The translations under genes were made by a program, and so were the position numbers. From NCBI RefSeq assembly GCF_009764355.1, contig NZ_LNUA01000032.1, forward strand, positions 496,001 to 560,000: a stretch of DNA of 64,000 nucleotides. The letters run 5' to 3'. Source of the stretch: Companilactobacillus bobalius. Its GTDB lineage: Bacteria > Bacillota > Bacilli > Lactobacillales > Lactobacillaceae. The notes beneath the pieces are model-generated. The model was not told the DNA's origin. It did no database searches and was given only the letters and a program-made list of their open reading frames with translations. This document shows, piece after piece, positions 47,720-56,105 of this stretch. The first letter of the stretch is position 1; the number at the start of each line of letters is the position of its first letter.

Positions 47720-50284
47720 TTACATGTACATATTAAGTTCCCCACCAAAATCTTGAATAGCAACATACATACCATTATTCAACTTTTGAACGCCTACACC
47801 TACAGCAATATATGTACCATCCAACATAGATTCATTATGTGATGGTGAATTCTTCCATTGCTCCATGGCATTTTGTGCTACTTCATCAGCTGTCGAACCA
47901 TTAGTTACAGCTAGATTTTCCGCCTTATCGTATGAAGCATATTTATTAATATCTGCTTGTGCTTGATTTGCAAATTCGTCATGATTGGCAGCGTAAATAT
48001 TATTCTTAGCATTTACATGACCTTGCTCAGTAATTGAACGAGCTACAGCACCATTTGATAAATTAATATCTGTAGTAAGAGCTTTTAGACCCTTTGATTC
48101 ACGATATTCATTTAATAACGAAACAATTTTACTTGCAGCAACAGAAGTATCCACACTTTGTTCAATAGCATTTTTTGTATATGTGAATGTAATTACTGAT
48201 GAACCATCAGCAGCTACTTTAACAGACTTAGTTGCTTGATCAACTGTATAACCATTAACTTTAACAGCATCTTCACTAATAGTTGAATCGACTTTTTGAT
48301 CTTTCAAAGTTTTAGCGTCAGCTACATCTTTACCTTGATTGTCAACATATTTAACAGTTACGTTGGCAGACTTAGTTGCTGGTGTTGTAGTTGAATCCTT
48401 TTGGTAAGTGAAAGTAGTTGTGTTACCAACATCTGGATTAACAAGCAAATCTGTTGTTGGTATAGAGATTAATTTGTATCCTGGAATATCAATTGCTTTA
48501 GCAGTAACCGTTGAACCTACTTTTTCAGTTGTCACTTTATCCTTAGCAATACGGATTGCATTTTCATCCTTGTACATAACAGTTACGTTAGCAGTGGCAT
48601 CGGCTGGCAAATTGATTTTTGCGTCTTCACTTGATTTATAAATGAAAGTGATTGTGTTACCAGCTTCATTAACAATAATTCTGTCACTTGTATTTGAATA
48701 TAGAGTATAGCCGGCTACTTTTGGAGCCAAAACAACAAGTTCTTTGCCGACTTCTTGTTTTTCAGTCTTACTGTCAGCGATTTCTTTACCATTTTCGTCA
48801 ACATATTTAAGAGTTACATTGGCTGTTTTTGCTGATGGGTCAATAGGAGTGCTGTTCTTTTTGTATGTAAAGTTTATATCTGTATCACCTTCAGCTTTTG
48901 CAACAATAGTTTTGCTTGCTTCAACTGGAGTATATCCATCAAGAGTAGGTGCTGTAAAAGTCTTTTCTTTTCCTAGCGGAGCCATATCCCATCTGCCCAC
49001 TAATTCTTTACCTTGTTCATCGAGTAAATGAATACTTACAAACTTACTTTGAGCACCTGTTGGATCAGCATCATCCTTAGTATAAGGAACAGTAAAAATT
49101 TCACCGTCAAGTAGAACTTTATATGTGCCATGTTCTTCACTAGGAACTACTGTGTAACCATCAAATTTAGGTGCATCGATTGTGATATTTGAATTTAGTT
49201 TAACTTTACGTGTTTCAGTTTTTAAAACGTATGAATCATTTGTTGTAGTTGAACGTTTAATGTAATTTATGGTAACAGTAACTTCTTTATTAGAATCAGT
49301 TGGATTGGTTGGAGTAGTAGTTGAACCACCATTATTTTCACTATCTTTTGTATAAGGAACATTAAACTCTTCGCCATCAAACTGAACTTTATAAGTCCAA
49401 TGATCTTCACCAGGTACAACCGTATAACCATTGAATACAGGTGCATCAATTGTAATATTTGAATTTAATTTAACTTTACGTTTTTCTGTTTTTAGAATGT
49501 AGTGATCATTTGTTGTGGTTGAACGTTTGAAATAGTTGATAGTAATAGTAACTTCTTTATCTGGATCAGCTGGAGTAGTAGTTGAACCACCATTACTACC
49601 ATTATTAGCATTAGTATTTTCATTATTAGTTGAAGTAGCCTCTGCATCAGGTGCGTTCTTAGTATAAGTTTTTTCACTTCTTGAAGAAACGCTTGTTAGA
49701 GAAACATTGCTTGCTTTAATCCATTCGTTAGTAGCGACACGATAATAAGTTTGACCGTCAACAACCACTTTAGTATCGGTCTTCCAAGCTGTATTGTCGC
49801 CTAGGCCACGGTTAGTAATAAGTTGGAGACCACCGGCAGCTAATGGATTTGTATAAAGTTTAGATTCAGTGTTAGTTAATACGATACCTTTCAAATCCTG
49901 TTTTGATGTTTCATCGGCTAAATCCATTTGGTTAGCATTAGCGTATTCATTGCCACCAACCAATAGATAAGTTTCGCCATCAACACCTTTTACAGCCTTA
50001 GCAGTTTTCCAAGATGTACCATTTCCTAAACCACGGTTAGCTTTATGAATATTATTAGAAGTAACATCGCTCCAAAGTTGGACGAAAGTGCTATTACTTG
50101 AGTTTGCTACAGCAACATTATTAACGGCACTAGCATCAACAGTTTTTTGACTCAACATAGTAGCACTGAACAATGTAACAAAAGTTAGGCCAATTGTTAA
50201 CCAGCCCTTCTTTGAGTGTACAAGTTTTACACGGTATGTTTTGTCTTCTAAAGCCTTGTTTAAACGTTTCTTTTTAAAATCCAT
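47720..50284 (-). CDS. Secreted SLAP/MucBP-repeat/CAP-domain surface protein (854 aa)
   Basis: An 854-residue surface protein with a KxYKxGKxW-type signal peptide (KTYRVKLVHSKKGW, then a hydrophobic stretch to ~50). Two SLAP cell-wall binding domains (~65-205, with WKTAKAVKGVDGETYLLVGG and YYRVATNEW), a Thr/Asn linker, a tandem pair of ~90-residue repeats (~245-420), three or more MucBP-like repeats (~420-720, VTVKYVDNQGKDVADAKT, TVKYVDEN-type motifs) and a C-terminal CAP/SCP domain (~725-854, LLNEYRESKGLKAL, QWKNSPSHNESML, VAIQDFG). No sortase motif, so it is held non-covalently by SLAP. Role is probably adhesion; CAP activity unknown. Own promoter region upstream. Confidence 0.88.
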   Translation of the reverse strand: MDFKKKRLNKALEDKTYRVKLVHSKKGWLTIGLTFVTLFSATMLSQKTVDASAVNNVAVANSSNSTFVQLWSDVTSNNIHKANRGLGNGTSWKTAKAVKGVDGETYLLVGGNEYANANQMDLADETSKQDLKGIVLTNTESKLYTNPLAAGGLQLITNRGLGDNTAWKTDTKVVVDGQTYYRVATNEWIKASNVSLTSVSSRSEKTYTKNAPDAEATSTNNENTNANNGSNGGSTTTPADPDKEVTITINYFKRSTTTNDHYILKTEKRKVKLNSNITIDAPVFNGYTVVPGEDHWTYKVQFDGEEFNVPYTKDSENNGGSTTTPTNPTDSNKEVTVTINYIKRSTTTNDSYVLKTETRKVKLNSNITIDAPKFDGYTVVPSEEHGTYKVLLDGEIFTVPYTKDDADPTGAQSKFVSIHLLDEQGKELVGRWDMAPLGKEKTFTAPTLDGYTPVEASKTIVAKAEGDTDINFTYKKNSTPIDPSAKTANVTLKYVDENGKEIADSKTEKQEVGKELVVLAPKVAGYTLYSNTSDRIIVNEAGNTITFIYKSSEDAKINLPADATANVTVMYKDENAIRIAKDKVTTEKVGSTVTAKAIDIPGYKLISIPTTDLLVNPDVGNTTTFTYQKDSTTTPATKSANVTVKYVDNQGKDVADAKTLKDQKVDSTISEDAVKVNGYTVDQATKSVKVAADGSSVITFTYTKNAIEQSVDTSVAASKIVSLLNEYRESKGLKALTTDINLSNGAVARSITEQGHVNAKNNIYAANHDEFANQAQADINKYASYDKAENLAVTNGSTADEVAQNAMEQWKNSPSHNESMLDGTYIAVGVGVQKLNNGMYVAIQDFGGELNMYM
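49068..49575 (-). repeat. Tandem ~250-bp coding duplication in the 854-aa surface protein
   Basis: Two adjacent protein units both read ...INY.KRSTTTND.Y.LKTE.RKVKLNSNITIDAP.F.GYTVVP... and are nearly identical at the DNA level, which indicates a recent duplication within the stalk. Confidence 0.8.
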
Positions 50285-50484
50285 TTTTTTCTCTCCCTTA
50301 ATTAATTCCCTATTTTTATTTCCTAATTTCTAGCGTAATCTCGAAATGCTTACGTTAATCGTTATCTATCATTTCAGAGTTATTGGTCTCATAAAGTTTG
50401 TCTTTAACCTTTATTCATAAACAGTAATTAACTTATTCCATAACTAAAACAATCTTTAGCGATTGTCTATTTGTCAATTGAAGT
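50285..50484. other. Promoter-bearing intergenic region before the 854-aa CAP gene
   Basis: AT-rich 200 bases. Contains a terminator-like hairpin (50449-50466) for the lipoprotein gene and an inverted repeat CGTAA-N11-TTACG at 50334-50354 that could be an operator for the CAP gene. I could not fix the -10 and -35 with confidence. Confidence 0.4.
50449..50466 (-). terminator. Weak terminator after the lipoprotein gene
   Basis: Six-base stem ACAATC/GATTGT followed on the minus strand by TTTTAG, ~20 bases after the lipoprotein stop codon. Confidence 0.5.
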
Positions 50485-51486
50485 CTACTCCCTGCCAAAG
50501 GTGTACCATAACCAACTTGTTGCATTTCCGTTACGACGGTAAGGAGATGAATCATCAGTATCACTTTTCATATAAACATATCCGTTTTCAGCAACAATAA
50601 TTTTGTTTGTTATGCTAGTATCATCAGGATCTTGCCAATAAACTTTATAGTGTGCAGTTACATCTTCTGTACTATCATCATTTAGGTCTTCGTCATTTGA
50701 ATAGACCGTACAGTTGAATTCACCTTTTCGATAATGAAATACTGTATCTGAATCTCCATTAAGTAGGTAACTACCCTCTATGAATTTTTGAAAATCTTTT
50801 AAATTATGTATATGTGTCTTATCAGAAAATTCAGAGTCATCCCAACTGCTTTCGTCTGTATTTTCATCTTTATCTTGATTTTCTTGGCTAACAGTAGATT
50901 GATTGTTTTCTTTAGGAGTTACTTTTTGCATTTCATTATCTATATCGTCCACTGCATAGTCCTTAGACCATTTTTTATAGTTTGGAGTGCCACTTACCGT
51001 GCCATAGTCCAGCATGTCAATAGTTCCAAAATTTTTACTTTTTGTCATTAGATGAAGCTTATTGTTTTTACTAAGTTTAAATCTTAACTTCTTTGGAACA
51101 ATATTAGAGTTTGAAGAAAATGTATATTGATTCTTACTAAGTTGTTTTAATGTTCCTTGATAAAAATTGGTATTTTTAATGTTATACATAAGAATATTTT
51201 TGCCTTCAACTCTATAATTACCTGTTAATAAAGCAAAAATACCACTATTTTCTGCATTTGATACAGGATATCCATATTTCCAAATAAATTTATCACCCTT
51301 AAATGCAATGCCATTTTCTATAGAATCTGTTGAAGGGCTCATGAATCCTCGACCATCTAATGATTCTTTTTTACTAACCTTAGTTACTTTATTGTCATTA
51401 TTAGAAGCTTTTGAATGATTGTTAACACTACATCCCGCTAATAACAATGTACAGAAAATAACTGATACAATAACTCCTCTTCGCAT
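50485..51486 (-). CDS. Surface lipoprotein of unknown function (333 aa)
   Basis: A 333-residue protein with a lipoprotein signal: MRRGVIVSVIFCTLLLAGC, where LAGC is the lipobox and the Cys (~19) is lipid-modified. The mature part is rich in Asn, Asp, Ser and Lys, with two small beta-rich segments (DKFIWKYGYPVSN..., SYLLNGDSDTVFHYRKGEF shortened) separated by a charged linker (~185-225). Each looks like a compact DUF-type extracytoplasmic domain. No family recognised. Start after GGAGGGG; 37 bases downstream of the membrane-anchored protein gene, so probably co-transcribed. Confidence 0.75.
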   Translation of the reverse strand: MRRGVIVSVIFCTLLLAGCSVNNHSKASNNDNKVTKVSKKESLDGRGFMSPSTDSIENGIAFKGDKFIWKYGYPVSNAENSGIFALLTGNYRVEGKNILMYNIKNTNFYQGTLKQLSKNQYTFSSNSNIVPKKLRFKLSKNNKLHLMTKSKNFGTIDMLDYGTVSGTPNYKKWSKDYAVDDIDNEMQKVTPKENNQSTVSQENQDKDENTDESSWDDSEFSDKTHIHNLKDFQKFIEGSYLLNGDSDTVFHYRKGEFNCTVYSNDEDLNDDSTEDVTAHYKVYWQDPDDTSITNKIIVAENGYVYMKSDTDDSSPYRRNGNATSWLWYTFGRE

Positions 51487-51523
51487 TCTCTTTAAACCCC
51501 TCCAAAATAATTATGTTTCATTT

Positions 51524-52273
51524 TTAGTGATTCTGTGAGTCGATAAATTGTTGATGGAGTTCTGGACCAACTTTTTCAGGATCTTTTACTTCCAATCCTG
51601 GTTGTGGTTTTAAGTCCACGCCATCTTCATTACCCTGAATCACATCACCATCATTAACAATCATGAAACTATTGGCACGAGCACCAGTTTGAACTGCACG
51701 AGGATAGCGAGATCCTTTTCCAGTAAAACTGACATCTGTTGGTGTCGTCGACATGATATCGCCGACTGTTGGCCATTTAGCAAAAACAAATGAAGTCTGT
51801 GTAGGATATCTGAGATAACCTTCGCTATTTACTTCATATGTACCCTTTTCAAAAGTAATCCCAGGATCTGCCGTAGCATTATTTGCTCTAGTCAAATTGT
51901 AGATATACTCACCATTACTCTTTAATAGAAGTGTGTAGGTGTCACCTTTAAAGGTACAAGTATATGGCACATCAAAATATTTCTTTGGAGTTTGTGTCTT
52001 TGCATCTGAATCTGATGTTTTATCAGAACTGTCCGACTTTGAGGAGTTACTATTACTGTCATCATTAGTGTCTGAAGATTTCTTCGTATCGACAGCAGTT
52101 TTTGTAACTTTTTTCTTTTTCTTAGGTTTTACTTTTACAGTTTGTTCAGTTTTGTCGGCACTAGCCGAACTACTTTCGGAAGGTTTGTTGTGTTCCATTC
52201 CCATAACTATTCCAGCAATTAAAACGACTGCTAAAACAGCAATTCCCCCGATAATTTGTAATACTTTTTTCAT
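51524..52273 (-). CDS. Membrane-anchored extracellular protein (249 aa), unknown function
   Basis: One N-terminal membrane helix (IIGGIAVLAVVLIAGIVMG), a low-complexity Lys/Ser/Asp linker (~30-95, VKPKKKKKVTKTA, SSDTNDDSNSNSSKSD), then a ~150-residue globular domain beginning YFDVPYTCTFKGDTYTLLL. The pattern KGDTYTLLLKSNGEYIYN...KGTYEVNSEGYL resembles the beta-rich domains of the neighbouring lipoprotein, so the two may form a pair. No known family. ATG preceded by AAAGGGA. Confidence 0.7.
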   Translation of the reverse strand: MKKVLQIIGGIAVLAVVLIAGIVMGMEHNKPSESSSASADKTEQTVKVKPKKKKKVTKTAVDTKKSSDTNDDSNSNSSKSDSSDKTSDSDAKTQTPKKYFDVPYTCTFKGDTYTLLLKSNGEYIYNLTRANNATADPGITFEKGTYEVNSEGYLRYPTQTSFVFAKWPTVGDIMSTTPTDVSFTGKGSRYPRAVQTGARANSFMIVNDGDVIQGNEDGVDLKPQPGLEVKDPEKVGPELHQQFIDSQNH

Positions 52274-52305
52274 TATTAAATCCCTTTCAAAATACTAGAC
52301 ATAAT

Positions 52306-52335
52306 AAAAGCCCTAACATTTTTGTTAGAGTTTTT
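52306..52335 (-). terminator. Terminator of the C39-NlpC-CAP operon
   Basis: Stem CTAACA/TGTTAG extended by AAAA/TTTT pairs, 35 bases after the 731-aa CAP gene stop codon; T-rich on both strands. Confidence 0.75.
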
Positions 52336-52371
52336 ATTTTTGCAGTAAAACAACGACACTATATAAACTAC

Positions 52372-54567
52372 TTACATACCGAAATCCTGAACACCATAAA
52401 CTGTTCCATTTGATGAAATTCCGACTGCAAATCCTCCTGCTACATAGTTTGGATCCAGAGCATTATCAGCATGTTCCTCATCACCTGTCTCCGCATTGAA
52501 AATGTGACGAGCCCATTGAGAAATATCGTTGCCATCTGATCCATTCATTCCAATATTTTCACCGACACCACTGTGTTCGTAAACATACTTAGCTAGGTGT
52601 GGTTCTTCACTGAAATCTGTTCCATTTGGTTGTTTATGTCCAATGAAGTTCTCTTGTTGATCTATTCCGTAAACAATTTGGGCAGCACGAGCCTCAGCAC
52701 CTGCCTGTAAATCACTATTTAACTCAAGAGGTGAAACATTGTGCTCTGCCCTAAATTCATTCTCTATCTTATATAATTCAGCGTTCAATTGTGAGATTAC
52801 TTGCTTCATTTTAGTTTCATTTCTTCTGTACTTAAATGTAACTATCGTATCAGCATAGATACCACCTTTGCCACTGATAGTAACGGTCTGTTGAGTTGGA
52901 CCAACAACGTCATATCCTAGAACATTTGGTGCGTCAACTGTTACTTTTTTACCAATTTCTTCGCTTCTCTCAGTTCCATTTCCAACAACATAACCTGTAT
53001 CGGCGCTAATCAATTGAATGCTCAATGGAGCTTTAGCCTTAGTGGCATTCTTCGTATACTTAAATACCAAAGTTTTATCACCGGATACGGATTTTATTGT
53101 TTGAGTATCATCACCATCTACTGTATAGCCTTCAATATCCTTAGACTTAGAAATATATGGTTTAGCATTATCAGTTTTTTTAACTAGAGGGTCAGCTATA
53201 TCTGTACCATTGGCATCTATATATCTAGTTGTGATTGTTGATTGTTGGACTGGTTCAATCTCTTTATCATATTTAAAGTTAATAACGTTATTATCTGCAT
53301 TCACTTTAATAGATTGACTAGCTTCACCATTCATTTTGTAACCGTCGATAGTAGGTGCAGTAAAAGTACGTGTTGTATTAACCTCTGTAGTCATAGTTGT
53401 AGCTGTTCTAATCACATTACCCTTAGTATCTAAGTAGTTCAATGTAACGGTTGCAGTTTTAGGTTTAACGGCATTCTTTTTATATTTAAATATAACGGTA
53501 TTACCATTCTCACTAACCTTAACTGTTTGACTCTTAGCACCAATTAATGTGTAACCATCAATATCTTTAGCATCAACTGGAACATTAGCCCCGTAATAAC
53601 CTGATTGGTTATCAGCATCAGCAATAGGTTTACCATTCTCATCTACATAGTTAACCTTAATATTTCCTTCTTTTGTTTGGTGATAAACGAATGTTACTTC
53701 ATTAGTACCTTTATGGACTGTGATAATTTGAGTCATCTTTTCAGGCATCCAACCAGTAGTATCGCGTGATTCGGCATCAAATGTTGAACCAACCTCTCTG
53801 GTGAAAGTTTCATAATTGCCAAACTTAGTACCATCAGCTTTCACATGATGAACGATAATAGTAGCTTTTTGAGTTGTTGGTGTAGTAGTACCGCCATTAT
53901 TATGGTTGGTATTATCGATAGTAGAACCACTATTATTTTGATTTGTCTCAGTTGAGCTATTGTTGCTGTTACCAGTTAAATAAGCGTCTTCAGCTTTGAC
54001 CCATTCATTTGTAGCAACACGATAATAAGTTTCCCCGTTTACGACAACTTTTTTATCGGTCTTCCAATATGTATCTCTGCCTAAAGCACGATTAGTAATT
54101 AATTTAGCACCTTGTGTTGGATTGTTATAAAGTCTAGTGATTTCCTTATCTGCTCTTGTATGAACTACCCCTAGTAGTCCTTGTGCTGATGTCTCATTTT
54201 GAAGAGCCATATCTTTAACGTTAGCGTATTCGTTACCACCAACTAATAGATAAGTTTCACCATCAACACCCTTAACAGAGGCAGCGGTCTTCCAAGCTGT
54301 ACCATTACCTAAAGCACGATTAGTTTTATGAATACCATTGGATGTAACGTCACTCCATAATTGAACAAAATTTCCTTTTGCTGCTTTGGCAACCGCTACA
54401 TTATTATTAGCTGAGGCGTCAACTGTTTTGCCACCCAATGCCGTAAAGCCTAACAATGTAATAAAAGTTAATCCAACTGTCAACCAACCTTTTTTACCAT
54501 GAACTAGTTTTACACGGTATATTTTGTCCTCAAGCGCTTTATTTAAACGTTGTTTTTTAAAATTCAT
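52372..54567 (-). CDS. Secreted SLAP/MucBP-repeat/CAP-domain surface protein (731 aa)
   Basis: A paralogue of the 854-aa protein: the first ~205 residues are closely alike (KIYRVKLVHGKKGW signal, two SLAP domains with YYRVATNEW), followed by MucBP-like repeats (~235-585, e.g. IKVNYVDENGKPIADADNQ, VTLNYLDTKGNVIRTATTM shortened) and a C-terminal CAP domain (~600-731) with ENEFRAEHNVSPLELNS, GENIGMNG and YGVQDFG. The CAP domain differs much more from its paralogue than the N-terminus does. Last gene of the C39-NlpC/P60-CAP operon, 29 bases after the NlpC/P60 gene. Non-covalent wall attachment expected. Confidence 0.87.
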   Translation of the reverse strand: MNFKKQRLNKALEDKIYRVKLVHGKKGWLTVGLTFITLLGFTALGGKTVDASANNNVAVAKAAKGNFVQLWSDVTSNGIHKTNRALGNGTAWKTAASVKGVDGETYLLVGGNEYANVKDMALQNETSAQGLLGVVHTRADKEITRLYNNPTQGAKLITNRALGRDTYWKTDKKVVVNGETYYRVATNEWVKAEDAYLTGNSNNSSTETNQNNSGSTIDNTNHNNGGTTTPTTQKATIIVHHVKADGTKFGNYETFTREVGSTFDAESRDTTGWMPEKMTQIITVHKGTNEVTFVYHQTKEGNIKVNYVDENGKPIADADNQSGYYGANVPVDAKDIDGYTLIGAKSQTVKVSENGNTVIFKYKKNAVKPKTATVTLNYLDTKGNVIRTATTMTTEVNTTRTFTAPTIDGYKMNGEASQSIKVNADNNVINFKYDKEIEPVQQSTITTRYIDANGTDIADPLVKKTDNAKPYISKSKDIEGYTVDGDDTQTIKSVSGDKTLVFKYTKNATKAKAPLSIQLISADTGYVVGNGTERSEEIGKKVTVDAPNVLGYDVVGPTQQTVTISGKGGIYADTIVTFKYRRNETKMKQVISQLNAELYKIENEFRAEHNVSPLELNSDLQAGAEARAAQIVYGIDQQENFIGHKQPNGTDFSEEPHLAKYVYEHSGVGENIGMNGSDGNDISQWARHIFNAETGDEEHADNALDPNYVAGGFAVGISSNGTVYGVQDFGM

Positions 54568-54596
54568 TCTCTACAAACCCCTCAATATAACTTTAA

Positions 54597-56093
54597 TTAT
54601 GCAAATACTCTCTTAACACCAGCGATATTTCCACGATTACCGTAAATTGAATGTACTTGAACGGCGTATGGCCATGATTCAATCATTGTGTCACGGTTCA
54701 ATAGAATACCAACGTGCCAGATAATTCCTGTTGATGGGTCAGTGAAGAAAATCAAATCTCCTCTTTGACGGTCATTAAAGTTGATATGTGGAATTCTTGA
54801 ATCTGCCCAGTAATCACGACTGTTCCATTCATGACCTGGTTGTGCATGTTGAATGTTTGAAATTGGTGCGGAATCAATACCTGAAGCATAAAGTGCTTGT
54901 GTAACTAATCCTGAACAGTCAACACCATAAGCAGGCATACTTCCGGCACCAGAAATCCATGTCTTACCAAGATACTTGTTTGCTTGGTTAATCATAGCTT
55001 CAATGTGTTGTGAACGTGTACTTGTAATATTTGTTTGAAGTGGTGCGACGTAAGAATCGATACCATACCAATCAGCTTCTGAATAACCCATGGCTTTCCA
55101 TGTTGCTAAGTTGACGACACCTGTAACAGGTAGACCTTTTCTTGATTGAAGGGATCTAACACTTGAAGCAACTGATCCATCATAAATCGTGTGTGCATTT
55201 GAGTAACCAAAGTATCTTCTAACTAGCCAAACTTTGACACCTTCAACACCGTTATATAAGTCATAACCAACAGAACCACCACTAGGTTTGATTTGACTGT
55301 TTTGAATTTGTAACCAACCGTTTGGATTTTGATATGCGGCTCCTTCAGCTGAATCATCACTGTTCAACCAAATATCATTACCAATTTGGTAGTAAGTTCT
55401 ACCGTTAGCACTATCTGTACGATTGTATTTCCATACTGAATTGGCAGCGTAATTAGCTTGTCCATTCTTGTAAAATCCTGCTTCGTTACGAGAATAACTA
55501 GCAGCTCCCCATGATTTAACACGAACGACACCACTCTTTTGGTGTCCATATGTCAAAACAACGTTGTCGGCATTAGCATATTCGTTTGTAGCAACACGGT
55601 AAAAAGTTTGACCATTGTAAACTAATTTTTGATCAGTTAACCAGGCAGTATTTCCACCTAATACACGGTTAGAAATAGCAGTACCATCTTGAGTGTAAAG
55701 TTGTGTGAATCCTGTTGTGTCAACGATTCCTTTTAATGGTGTGATATTACTTGCTGTAGAATCAGCTTGTGTTGTTGCTTGAGCTGATGTATCTTGAGCA
55801 GTTTGTTGAGTAGCAACATTTTGAGCTTGAACATCATCGTTAGTTGTTTGTTCAGTTTGAGTAACTTGTTGATCATTTTGATCTGTTTGAACTTGAGTAT
55901 CATCAGATACTTGTTCTTGATTTTGAGTCTGATCTGTCTTTTGTGATTGTGAAACAGCTTGTGATTTAGCAACTTGTTCAGTTGTTTGATCAGCATTATC
56001 TATTGTTGTGTCAGCTTTAACACTTTGTTGTGACAAAGTAACTGCAGCCAAGGCTACACCGCAAACAAAAGCAAATTGAAACTTTTTATTCAT
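54597..56093 (-). CDS. Secreted NlpC/P60 peptidoglycan endopeptidase with SLAP domains
   Basis: A 498-residue cell-wall hydrolase: signal peptide (FAFVCGVALAAVTL, cut near VKA-D ~28), a Gln/Thr/Asp-rich linker to ~120, two SLAP domains (~120-245, YRVATNEYANADNVVL), a peptidoglycan-binding-like helix bundle (VRSLQSRKGLPVTGVVNLATW, ~310-335, shortened to key residues) and a C-terminal NlpC/P60 domain (~365-498) with catalytic Cys in YGVDCSGLV and His in WHVGILL. It probably cuts stem peptides (gamma-D-Glu-diamino acid bond). Twelve bases after the C39-like gene, so co-transcribed. Confidence 0.9.
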   Translation of the reverse strand: MNKKFQFAFVCGVALAAVTLSQQSVKADTTIDNADQTTEQVAKSQAVSQSQKTDQTQNQEQVSDDTQVQTDQNDQQVTQTEQTTNDDVQAQNVATQQTAQDTSAQATTQADSTASNITPLKGIVDTTGFTQLYTQDGTAISNRVLGGNTAWLTDQKLVYNGQTFYRVATNEYANADNVVLTYGHQKSGVVRVKSWGAASYSRNEAGFYKNGQANYAANSVWKYNRTDSANGRTYYQIGNDIWLNSDDSAEGAAYQNPNGWLQIQNSQIKPSGGSVGYDLYNGVEGVKVWLVRRYFGYSNAHTIYDGSVASSVRSLQSRKGLPVTGVVNLATWKAMGYSEADWYGIDSYVAPLQTNITSTRSQHIEAMINQANKYLGKTWISGAGSMPAYGVDCSGLVTQALYASGIDSAPISNIQHAQPGHEWNSRDYWADSRIPHINFNDRQRGDLIFFTDPSTGIIWHVGILLNRDTMIESWPYAVQVHSIYGNRGNIAGVKRVFA

Positions 56094-56105
56094 TTTTCTT
56101 TCCCC

